NCBI GenBank assembly: GCA_001001375.1
Contig: LCNU01000011.1
Span: 1 to 35,587, forward strand
Origin: Candidatus Amesbacteria bacterium GW2011_GWC1_47_15
Lineage (GTDB): Bacteria; Patescibacteriota; Microgenomatia; CAZETR01; Amesbacteraceae
Length of the DNA stretch: 35,587 nt
Reading direction: 5' to 3'
The number at the start of each line of letters is the position of its first letter. Position 1 is the stretch's first letter. Both the position numbers and the translations under genes were made by a program. The notes under the pieces were generated by a model that saw only the letters and a program-made list of their open reading frames with translations, did no database searches and was not told the DNA's origin. Shown piece after piece: positions 29,616 through 35,587 of the stretch.

Positions 29616-30545
29616 TCAGGACGTCTTTACAGCTTCCAAACCCACAAGCGTCCCGGCTGCCAGAAACTCCAGCATCGCTCCCCCGCCCACGCTTACCCAA
29701 TCGAACTTATCCCTTAATCCGTATTTTACTATGGCAGATTCCCCGTCTCCACCCCCCAACACTTTATACGCCCGGCCGTTGTTGGCAATTGCCGTCATAA
29801 TTTCCTTAGTCCCTTTCTCCGCTGCCGGATCTTCAAACTTACCCATCACACCCGCTACCACTATGACATCCGCTTTTTCAATTTCACTCTTAAACATTTC
29901 GATTGTCCCCTCATCCAGATCAAGCATGTCTTCTCTCAACTTTGCCAGCATGAAATTATTCGGAATTTTATAGTCATATTTGCTGTATTCTGCCGGAATC
30001 CTTCCCCCTAAAATCACTTTGTCAAACCGGGGTGCAAGCCTGACTGCATAACCCAGCTTGTCTTTTACTTTTATTCCCGATACGGCCAAAAGCTTCCTTC
30101 CCGGCTTGTTAAGTACTTGCGAAAGCATCTCCATTTCTTTGGCAAATCTCAAACCTATACACACTTCTTTTTCCTGGTTGGCCATGACCTCGGGCAATGC
30201 GCAGATTGATGTATGTCTCCTGTGGCTGGTGGCGAAAGCTTCGTTTACATATATATCAAATCCTTCAGCCAGCTCCCGGGCCATTTGTTCACTGTTTTCT
30301 TCTTCCCGGGGGTCCTCTCTGATATCTCTGATTGTCTCCACCCCCAACTGTTCGGCCACCCACTCCCTTCCTTCATGACCGATCACTTTTATTCTCCCCG
30401 CTCCCTTTGACTCCAGATAGGAAACTATTTCTTTTGCCGCCAGAAACCTTTGTCCTGACTCACCCGCCTCTACTTCCAGGTCCGCCCGAACCAGTACCTG
30501 TTTCCCCTCCGTCTCTACCTCACTGATTATCTTTATGTTTTTCAT
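29616..30545 (-). CDS. pgk: phosphoglycerate kinase, shortened and divergent
   Basis: From the ATG at 30545 the protein has 309 residues, against about 390 in ordinary PGK. Recognisable elements are QVLVRADLEVE, VIGHEGREW (for the usual HLGRP), YVNEAFATSHRRHTSICALP, GVMGKFEDPAAEKGTKEI, VLGGGDGESAI and VSVGGGAMLEFLAAGTLVGLEAV. The nucleotide and hinge motifs are present, so activity is plausible; the missing length is mostly in the N-terminal lobe. A longer frame to 30560 exists. The gene overlaps the rpiB end by 26 bp and forms an operon with rpiB and the SDR gene. Confidence 0.88.
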   Translation of the reverse strand: MKNIKIISEVETEGKQVLVRADLEVEAGESGQRFLAAKEIVSYLESKGAGRIKVIGHEGREWVAEQLGVETIRDIREDPREEENSEQMARELAEGFDIYVNEAFATSHRRHTSICALPEVMANQEKEVCIGLRFAKEMEMLSQVLNKPGRKLLAVSGIKVKDKLGYAVRLAPRFDKVILGGRIPAEYSKYDYKIPNNFMLAKLREDMLDLDEGTIEMFKSEIEKADVIVVAGVMGKFEDPAAEKGTKEIMTAIANNGRAYKVLGGGDGESAIVKYGLRDKFDWVSVGGGAMLEFLAAGTLVGLEAVKTS

Positions 30546-30993
30546 ATACCGCCTTCTCAAATCTTTCGATTTTCTCCAATCTCCTCAGATATTTGTCCGA
30601 TTCCACAAATTCCGTTTCAAGAAACTTTTCCACCAGTCTCAATGCTTCCTCTTCCGTCGCATTATCCGAAGCCAGGGCCAGTATGTTGATATTGTCATCT
30701 TTTCTCGCTGCGTGCACCTGGTCTTCGGCAAACCCCAGTCCGCACCGGATACCTCTGACTTTATTTGCCGCAATATCCACTCCCACTCCGCTGCCGCAAA
30801 TAACAATCCCCCTGTTTCCGGCAGGGTTTTGCGCTGTTTTTTGGGCTACTTCAATTGCAAAATCCACATAATCATCATCCCGCTGATATTCAAATGTTCC
30901 CACATCTTCAAATCCGTATTCCCGGCCTTTTAAAAACCGGCTTATCGTCCCCTTAAGTTCAAATCCCCGGTGATCCGCCCCGATATAAATCAT
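30520..30993 (-). CDS. rpiB: ribose-5-phosphate isomerase B (RpiB/LacAB family)
   Basis: The 157-residue protein starts with MIYIGADHRGFELK and has GIVICGSGVGVDIAANKVRGIRC with catalytic Cys66, ARKDDNINILALAS, and a helical C-terminal extension (about 135-157) rich in charged residues. It interconverts ribose 5-phosphate and ribulose 5-phosphate. It follows the SDR gene by 4 nt and overlaps pgk, so the three are one transcription unit. Together with Rpe and the split transketolase it makes up the non-oxidative pentose phosphate branch here. Confidence 0.95.
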   Translation of the reverse strand: MIYIGADHRGFELKGTISRFLKGREYGFEDVGTFEYQRDDDYVDFAIEVAQKTAQNPAGNRGIVICGSGVGVDIAANKVRGIRCGLGFAEDQVHAARKDDNINILALASDNATEEEALRLVEKFLETEFVESDKYLRRLEKIERFEKAVYEKHKDNQ

Positions 30994-30997
30994 TGCC

Positions 30998-31693
30998 CTA
31001 TCTTAATACATACCCGCCGTTAATATCCAGACATGTTCCTGTAATATGCGCCGCTTCTTCCGATGCCAAAAAATAAATTCCGGCCGATATATCCTCCGGT
31101 TCCGCCATTTTTCCCAGAGGAATCGCTGCTATTCTCTGCTCTAGTTCAGAGGGTCCCCATCCTTTGTTCCCCATATCCGTGTTCACAATTCCCGGTGCCA
31201 CGCAGTTTACCCTGATTCTCGGCGCCAGGGCCATGGCCATGCTTTTGGTAAAACTCCACACTGCGCCCTTGCTGGCCGCGTAAATCGGATCCATACTACC
31301 TGCCTGGGCAGCTGTCGAACACAAATTTACCATCGATCCCCTTTCCATCATCTCCAGTATTTTTTTTGTGCACAGATACACCCCCAGCTCATTGACTTTT
31401 ATAACGTTTTCCATATCCTCCCTTTCATACCCCTGTAATCTTTTATCCAGCAAAATTCCCGCGTTGTTTATCAGGCAGTCCACCCGGCGGCAGTCCCGGT
31501 GAGCCGTCTCAAATCCCCGGGAAATGCTTTCCCAGTCGGTTACATCCAGCTGGTAATAACTAACATTCTCAATTTCCGGTCCGGGAGAATTTCTGTAAAA
31601 GGCGACTACTTTCCAACCGTTTGCCGCAAATTTTTTCGCCGTTGCCAGTCCTATCCCCCTCGCCGCCCCCGTAATAAAAACCACCTTTTCCAT
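30998..31693 (-). CDS. short-chain dehydrogenase/reductase (FabG-like)
   Basis: From the ATG at 31693 the protein has 231 residues. It has VFITGAARGIG (5-15) for NAD(P) binding, LINNAGIL (74-81), Ser126, and YAASK with Tyr138 and Lys142. VAPGIVNTDM and TGTCLDINGGYVL at the C-terminus are classical SDR features. The sequence is close to 3-oxoacyl-ACP reductases and sugar dehydrogenases; with rpiB and pgk downstream a sugar substrate is possible but not shown. An ATG three nucleotides earlier (31696) is the other start candidate. Confidence 0.9.
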   Translation of the reverse strand: MEKVVFITGAARGIGLATAKKFAANGWKVVAFYRNSPGPEIENVSYYQLDVTDWESISRGFETAHRDCRRVDCLINNAGILLDKRLQGYEREDMENVIKVNELGVYLCTKKILEMMERGSMVNLCSTAAQAGSMDPIYAASKGAVWSFTKSMAMALAPRIRVNCVAPGIVNTDMGNKGWGPSELEQRIAAIPLGKMAEPEDISAGIYFLASEEAAHITGTCLDINGGYVLR

Positions 31694-31706
31694 CATTTAA
31701 ATAATA
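31694..31706 (-). promoter_or_regulatory. -10 element TATTAT 7 nt before the ATG at 31693
   Basis: TATTAT lies at 31701-31706 on the minus strand. Of the two adjacent ATG codons, the second (31693) has the 7-nt spacing seen at the other leaderless starts. Confidence 0.4.
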
Positions 31707-31741
31707 CTACATTTCATACCCGGTCGCATAAAGGAGTTGTG

Positions 31742-31895
31742 GATATATTTTTTCACTAGCTTACGCAACCCCGCCCGGTATAAATATTAAAATGACAAAG
31801 GTATTTGGCGGGGTGAGTATGCAGGTAACATCAGGAACAAATGCGCATTATTACGTATAAACAGCAGATGATTACCGATAGTGAAAAAATATATC
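31742..31895. repeat. structured intergenic repeat, copy 3, with perfect 17-bp terminal inverted repeats
   Basis: GATATATTTTTTCACTA (31742-31758) and TAGTGAAAAAATATATC (31879-31895) are perfect inverted copies. Inside, GCTTACGCAACCCCGCC (31759-31775) pairs with GGCGGGGTGAGTATGC (31807-31822). The right arm is nearly identical to that of copy 1, and AGACGC follows both. The element lies between the divergent SDR and membrane-protein genes, which leave a 277-bp gap. I see no gene in it. Confidence 0.8.
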
Positions 31896-31970
31896 GAGAC
31901 GCCTGAATTACCTGTCCGGCAACAACGTAAATCATGCGGTTGCCAATAGTTGCTGTAAAATCACAAGTGG

Positions 31971-33605
31971 ATGAAAAAATTCGCCCCCGTGATTATTATA
32001 GGAATTTTTTCACTTGCCGGTTTGTCGGCGCTCATCCACCCCGGTCTTTATACCGCCCATGACATCTGGCACAATGTCGCCCGTCTGTATCATTATCAGC
32101 AAGCTGTTTCCGACGGTCAGTTTCCCCCTGCCTGGATCGGCACATTGGCTCAGGGGTACGGTTATCCCTTGTTTATTTTTTCTTACCATCTCCCCTGGCT
32201 AATCGCCTTGCCGTTCCTGAGTGCGGGCCTTTCCATTCCTTCCGTCCTCAAGCTGCTTTTTTTCCTGTCTTTTTTTCTTTCCGGGCTTTCAATGTTCTCC
32301 CTTGCCAGGCATCTCACCCGCTCCCGCAAGGCAGCCGTCTTGGCTTCCATCCTCTACCTTTGGGCGCCTTACCGTTTTTATATCATTTTCGTCTCCGCTT
32401 CCATGGGAAGCGCCTGGGTTTTTGTTTTTGCACCGCTGCTTCTGCTGGGATTCTATTTGACTTCTATTCCCCTCATCGCTTTTGCTTTGGCGGGAATAAT
32501 TCTTTCCCACTTTATTGGCCTTTTCACCTTCCTTCCTGTTGTTGCCTTATTTTTCCTCTGGCTTCTTTTTTCTTTTCCTTCTCCACTTCGTTTAATTAAA
32601 TCGGGTGTTTACGGCATCCTGTTAGGACTTTGTCTTGCTGCCTTCTACCTGATTCCGGCTGTCCGTTATAGCCCGCTCACTATCAGTCGCGATTCTACCA
32701 AAGGTTTCTCACAGATTTATACCAATAATTTTGTATATCTCAAACAGCTTATCTATTCCCCCTGGGGATACGGACCTGTTTCCCACACAGCCAAAGACGG
32801 TGAAGTCTCGTTTCAAATAGGTATAGCCCATTGGGGATCCGTGATCTTACTGACCCTACTGCTTACAATTAGGCGCACCCGGCACAGCCGGCTGCTTTCA
32901 CTGGGTCTAATTCTTTCATTCCTTATCAGCGTTATCGCCATGCTTGATGTTTCCCGTCCCTGGTGGGATCTGGCCCAAAAAATCCTGGTTCTCGATTATC
33001 CTACCCGCTTTCTCTCTCCCGCTTTGTTTATTTCCTCTCTTTCAGCCGGAGTAGCTTTCCTCCTGTCGCCGGCAAAACTTCGCCTGCCATTACTTTCCTT
33101 ACTTATCGTATTAACCCTTTACGCCAACCGCAATCACCTTCGTGTAAACCTGTATTCAGATGAACCTGTCGCCACTTACTTTACCTCCGAACTCACCACC
33201 AACACCCACCACGAATATTTTCCTCTGTCCGCTGATGCTAGGCTCCTGGACCAGCCTTCGCCGCCTACGGAGCCTTATCTCTACCTTTCACAGTTTATGC
33301 AGTCAACAGATACTTTTTTCTTTAGTGCCGCCACGTCGTCCGCCTCGGTAGTTTCCCTTCGGCAGGTGGATTTTCCCGGTCAGACTCTATATCTGGACGG
33401 CAGAAAGATAAATTACTCCCCGGACACCCGCGGCCGGATCAGTCTAAATCTTCCCGTAGGAACCCACTATGTATACGTCCGCTATTACCCTACTTTTCTC
33501 ATGCAGCTCTCGCGTCTCATTTCTCTTGTCAGTCTGGCAATAGTTTTGTATCTGGCAGGTAAAAAAATTATCAGACAAAATAGGACTCATAACGGATATG
33601 TCTAA
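31971..33605 (+). CDS. multi-span membrane protein of the PTPS-related / YfhO-like (GT-C) type
   Basis: The 544-residue protein has about ten hydrophobic helices, the first preceded by MKKFAP. The early outer loop contains HPGLYTAHDIWHNVARLYHY and WIGTLAQGYGYPLFIFSYHLP, characteristic of the membrane family annotated as 6-pyruvoyl-tetrahydropterin synthase-related, which is thought to be a GT-C glycosyltransferase despite its name. A soluble strand-rich domain (about 400-510) precedes a final C-terminal helix. The downstream GT2 gene overlaps it by 8 bp, so the pair probably works together in building an envelope glycan. Confidence 0.8.
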   Translation: MKKFAPVIIIGIFSLAGLSALIHPGLYTAHDIWHNVARLYHYQQAVSDGQFPPAWIGTLAQGYGYPLFIFSYHLPWLIALPFLSAGLSIPSVLKLLFFLSFFLSGLSMFSLARHLTRSRKAAVLASILYLWAPYRFYIIFVSASMGSAWVFVFAPLLLLGFYLTSIPLIAFALAGIILSHFIGLFTFLPVVALFFLWLLFSFPSPLRLIKSGVYGILLGLCLAAFYLIPAVRYSPLTISRDSTKGFSQIYTNNFVYLKQLIYSPWGYGPVSHTAKDGEVSFQIGIAHWGSVILLTLLLTIRRTRHSRLLSLGLILSFLISVIAMLDVSRPWWDLAQKILVLDYPTRFLSPALFISSLSAGVAFLLSPAKLRLPLLSLLIVLTLYANRNHLRVNLYSDEPVATYFTSELTTNTHHEYFPLSADARLLDQPSPPTEPYLYLSQFMQSTDTFFFSAATSSASVVSLRQVDFPGQTLYLDGRKINYSPDTRGRISLNLPVGTHYVYVRYYPTFLMQLSRLISLVSLAIVLYLAGKKIIRQNRTHNGYV

Positions 33606-34326
33606 AAAATTAAAAGTTATTGCCGTCATGCCGGCATACAACGCCGCCAGGACTCTTACCAAAACATACCGGGATATTCCTGTCGGCACAGTCTCTGAAG
33701 TTCTGGTCGTGGATGATGGCTCACGCGACGCGACAGTCCGGGTGGCCCGCCGGCTGGGACTTAAAGTAGTGGTGCATCCCCGAAACCGGGGGTACGGAGG
33801 AAACCAAAAAACCTGTTATACCCTGGCCCTTTCCCAGGGAGCGGATGTAGTAGTCATGATCCACCCCGATTATCAATACGATTCCGCACTCACTGGCGAG
33901 CTTGTCCGGCCCATTCTTCAGGGCCGCTTCGATATTATGCTCGGATCCCGTATCCGTACGCGCGCCGAAAGTGCGAAGGGCGGTATGCCGCTTTATAAAT
34001 ATTTCAGCAACCGTTTTTTGACACTTCTGGAAAACCTGGTTCTGGGCCAGAATCTGTCGGAATACCATACCGGCTTCAGAGCATATTCAAGGCAAATTCT
34101 CTCCCGGCTCCCATTTCACCGCTATTCGGACGATTTTGTTTTCGACCAGCAGATTCTCCTGGGTGCAATCGCAGCCGGTGCCCGGATAGGTGAAATACCG
34201 GTTCCGGTGCGTTATTTTCCCGAAGCATCTTCCATCAATTTCCGCCACGCCGCTGTTTACGGTCTGTCCATATTGCGCGACCTCACCCTCCACCTCCTCA
34301 CCTCAGGCAAGCGCTTCCTCCGCTAA
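33598..34326 (+). CDS. glycosyltransferase family 2, polyprenyl-phosphate sugar synthase-like
   Basis: The 242-residue protein has VIAVMPAYNAARTLTKTY, VLVVDDGSRDAT, HPRNRGYGGNQKTCYTLAL and MIHPDYQYD in place of the usual DxD. Then come LGSRIRTRAESAKGGMPLYKY and YHTGFRAYSRQIL. This is the DPM1/dolichyl-phosphate-sugar-synthase-like subgroup, which loads a sugar onto a lipid phosphate for use by GT-C enzymes. That fits the membrane protein upstream and the GT39-like pair at 20144-23205. The acidic DxD is replaced by HPD, which is common in this subgroup. Confidence 0.88.
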   Translation: MSKKLKVIAVMPAYNAARTLTKTYRDIPVGTVSEVLVVDDGSRDATVRVARRLGLKVVVHPRNRGYGGNQKTCYTLALSQGADVVVMIHPDYQYDSALTGELVRPILQGRFDIMLGSRIRTRAESAKGGMPLYKYFSNRFLTLLENLVLGQNLSEYHTGFRAYSRQILSRLPFHRYSDDFVFDQQILLGAIAAGARIGEIPVPVRYFPEASSINFRHAAVYGLSILRDLTLHLLTSGKRFLR

Positions 34327-34344
34327 TAATCCTTAAGGTAACTT

Positions 34345-34992
34345 CTACTTAAACCCCTTCACCAATTCCCTCAGCACATATTCCGGATCCTGGGCCAGTA
34401 CCAGATTTGAAGCCAGTCCGGCTCCTTTGGCCCCCAGTTTCAGCCCTACCCGGATATCTTCCGCTGACTTCACCCCAGCCCCTATTAAAACCGGTACCGC
34501 TCCTGCTGCTTTGACCACTTCACCTATAACTTCCTGCTTCTCGGTACTGACGGACTTTTCCGCGCTTCCCACAAGTTCCGGCGGTTCATACAAAATATAA
34601 TTTGGTTTCATACCGGCAGCTTTTCTGGCTTCTTGGGCGTCTCCCGCGCAGACGCATGTCTGAAAGGCCATTCCGGCGGTTTCCTCCAAAATCCACTTCA
34701 ACGCGTCTTCATTTATTTTGTGTTCCGAATGGCTAAGCAGGGTTCCGGTTGCCCCTGCTTCTTCTACCGCCTCCCGGGTCACCCGGCCGGTATTTTTACC
34801 CTGCCCTACAGCGTCAATATGCTGCACCCAGCATTCTACCCCGGCAGCCACACAGTCTTTCAGGTCCACCAGCTGCGGTACTGCAATAATCCGTATATTT
34901 TCTTCCTGCGCTACCCGCCTGCACATAGCTGCCAATTCCACCGCCCTGTTTCCCGTCGCCTCTTTATAGGTTTTGAAATTTACGATAATCAT
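34345..34992 (-). CDS. tpiA: triosephosphate isomerase, archaeal type
   Basis: The 215-residue barrel is the short archaeal form, not the roughly 250-residue bacterial one. It has IVNFKTY (Asn5, Lys7), LLSHSEHKIN with the catalytic histidine His88, YEPPELVGS with catalytic Glu136, and VLIGAGVKSAEDI plus KGAGLASNLVLA for phosphate binding. It interconverts dihydroxyacetone phosphate and glyceraldehyde 3-phosphate. Its ATG overlaps the upstream membrane protein gene by 4 bp. Confidence 0.93.
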   Translation of the reverse strand: MIIVNFKTYKEATGNRAVELAAMCRRVAQEENIRIIAVPQLVDLKDCVAAGVECWVQHIDAVGQGKNTGRVTREAVEEAGATGTLLSHSEHKINEDALKWILEETAGMAFQTCVCAGDAQEARKAAGMKPNYILYEPPELVGSAEKSVSTEKQEVIGEVVKAAGAVPVLIGAGVKSAEDIRVGLKLGAKGAGLASNLVLAQDPEYVLRELVKGFK

Positions 34993-35336
34993 CCCTTCAA
35001 TCCTTCAACCACTCTTCTCCCTACAATTCCGGCTAGTCCCCAAATCGCCGGCAGCCATAAGGGAATTCCTCCCCAGACAGGAGCCGCATAAGTCCATGCT
35101 CCTCCGCTGATAGCTATCATATCCCCTACCGGTCCGATAACGGCAGGTACGAAAAACCAAAACTCATCTCCTTTTCTTTTATCCCAGGCAACTATCAGTA
35201 CCGCTCCTGCAGTTAACAATAGAGTCAGTTTTACCGGATAAATCCACCCTATTGCCATCATTAAAGCAAAAGCGATGGCAATTCCGACCCATACTTCCCA
35301 TCTGTCTTTCCAGGTATTTTTTTGTTTTTTCGCCAT
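34989..35336 (-). CDS. four-span membrane protein, 115 aa
   Basis: Hydrophobic segments lie at about 15-31, 34-47, 57-75 and 85-105, after a basic N-terminus (MAKKQKNTWKDRWE). WDKRKGDEFWFFVPAVIGP and YAAPVWGGIPLWLPAIWGLA are the most distinctive parts. I do not assign a family. It lies 4 nt after the cupredoxin gene and overlaps tpiA. A TAGAAT 6 nt before the ATG overlaps the last codons of the cupredoxin gene, so that match may be chance. Confidence 0.65.
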   Translation of the reverse strand: MAKKQKNTWKDRWEVWVGIAIAFALMMAIGWIYPVKLTLLLTAGAVLIVAWDKRKGDEFWFFVPAVIGPVGDMIAISGGAWTYAAPVWGGIPLWLPAIWGLAGIVGRRVVEGLKG

Positions 35337-35340
35337 ATCT

Positions 35341-35587
35341 TTATTCTACAATAAACTTCCCCTTCATCCCCCTTGCCTTATGGTCTTCCACCGAGCAGTA
35401 GTATTCAAATGTCCCTTTTTTATTTGCAGTAAACTCCACTTCCTCCTCCTCTCCCTCACCGATTACATTCGTCTGAGCCTCAAACGCGTCAAGGTTCCAA
35501 TCGTGCATCCCATCCATGCTTTCAAAAACCAACCGGATTGTTTCCCCTTTCTTGACCCGGATTTCCGCCGGATCAAACTTGAAATTG
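35341..35587 (-). CDS. cupredoxin domain protein, 5' end beyond the window
   Basis: The frame is open to the right edge; the visible part is about 81 codons, starting NFKFDPAEIRVKKGETI. The copper ligands of a plastocyanin-like fold are all present: His in GMHDWNLD, then Cys, His and Met in YYCSVEDHKARGM. The protein is probably exported and mediates electron transfer or copper binding; any signal peptide would lie outside the window. It is followed after 4 nt by the membrane protein gene. Confidence 0.85.
   Translation of the reverse strand, partial: NFKFDPAEIRVKKGETIRLVFESMDGMHDWNLDAFEAQTNVIGEGEEEEVEFTANKKGTFEYYCSVEDHKARGMKGKFIVE

Noticed and set aside
1-35587. tRNA, rRNA or transposase genes
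   Set aside because: I looked for T-loop (GGTTCRA) contexts with matching acceptor stems, for rRNA-like stretches and for transposase motifs on both strands and found none that held up; a covariance-model scan would settle the tRNA point.

Overview
The window looks like a piece of a genome from the Candidate Phyla Radiation, most likely the Microgenomates (OP11) side of it. This is inferred from gene content, not from a marker tree. The supporting traits are an adenosylcobalamin-type class II ribonucleotide reductase as the only reductase seen, a split transketolase, an archaeal-type triosephosphate isomerase and class I aldolase, a shortened phosphoglycerate kinase, DUF5667 and DUF5680 proteins, polyisoprenyl-phosphate sugar glycosyltransferases of the GT-C type, tandem class A penicillin-binding proteins, and in-frame repeat peptides inside enzymes. 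I saw no rRNA, tRNA, CRISPR array or transposase gene.

Layout. Positions 1-6400 are mostly minus strand: an unknown protein, a SAM methyltransferase, a CYTH protein, a 58-residue zinc-ribbon protein, nrdJ and nrdR, a DUF5667 membrane protein, a HEPN-like protein and a small membrane protein. Positions 6440-11982 (+) carry two tandem class A PBPs, a tiny membrane ORF and a GT2 enzyme. Positions 11989-16729 carry a GT4 enzyme, a beta-lactamase-fold serine hydrolase, a 2-hydroxyacid dehydrogenase, a short unknown (+) and a PfkB kinase. Class I aldolase, small membrane proteins and the transketolase C-subunit follow (16941-19812). Two GT39-like enzymes (20144-23205, +) then precede a minus-strand run of gap, a signal-peptidase-like gene, rpe, a LOG-family gene and the transketolase N-subunit (26878 to 23208). 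Positions 27050-29610 form a small accessory, repeat-rich island: an A+T-rich unknown, a broken DUF5680 gene, and a Phd/VapC toxin-antitoxin pair bracketed by 64-bp direct repeats. SDR-rpiB-pgk, a membrane protein plus a GT2, tpiA, a membrane protein and a truncated cupredoxin complete the window.

Together the enzymes cover lower glycolysis (aldolase, TPI, GAPDH, PGK) and the non-oxidative pentose phosphate branch (RpiB, Rpe, transketolase). Alongside these are dNTP synthesis with its NrdR regulator, and envelope construction (PBPs, serine hydrolase, GT2/GT4/GT-C).

Two window-wide signals are not explained by ordinary gene calls. First, at about fourteen starts of genes or transcription units a clear -10 hexamer (often with an upstream TGn) lies only 6 or 7 nt before the ATG or GTG, which predicts leaderless mRNAs. 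Second, a structured intergenic repeat occurs three times. It has a conserved core hairpin (GCTTACGCARCCCCGCC ... GGCGGGGTGAGTATGC) that shows compensating changes between copies, enclosed by outer inverted arms whose sequence differs from copy to copy while staying self-complementary.
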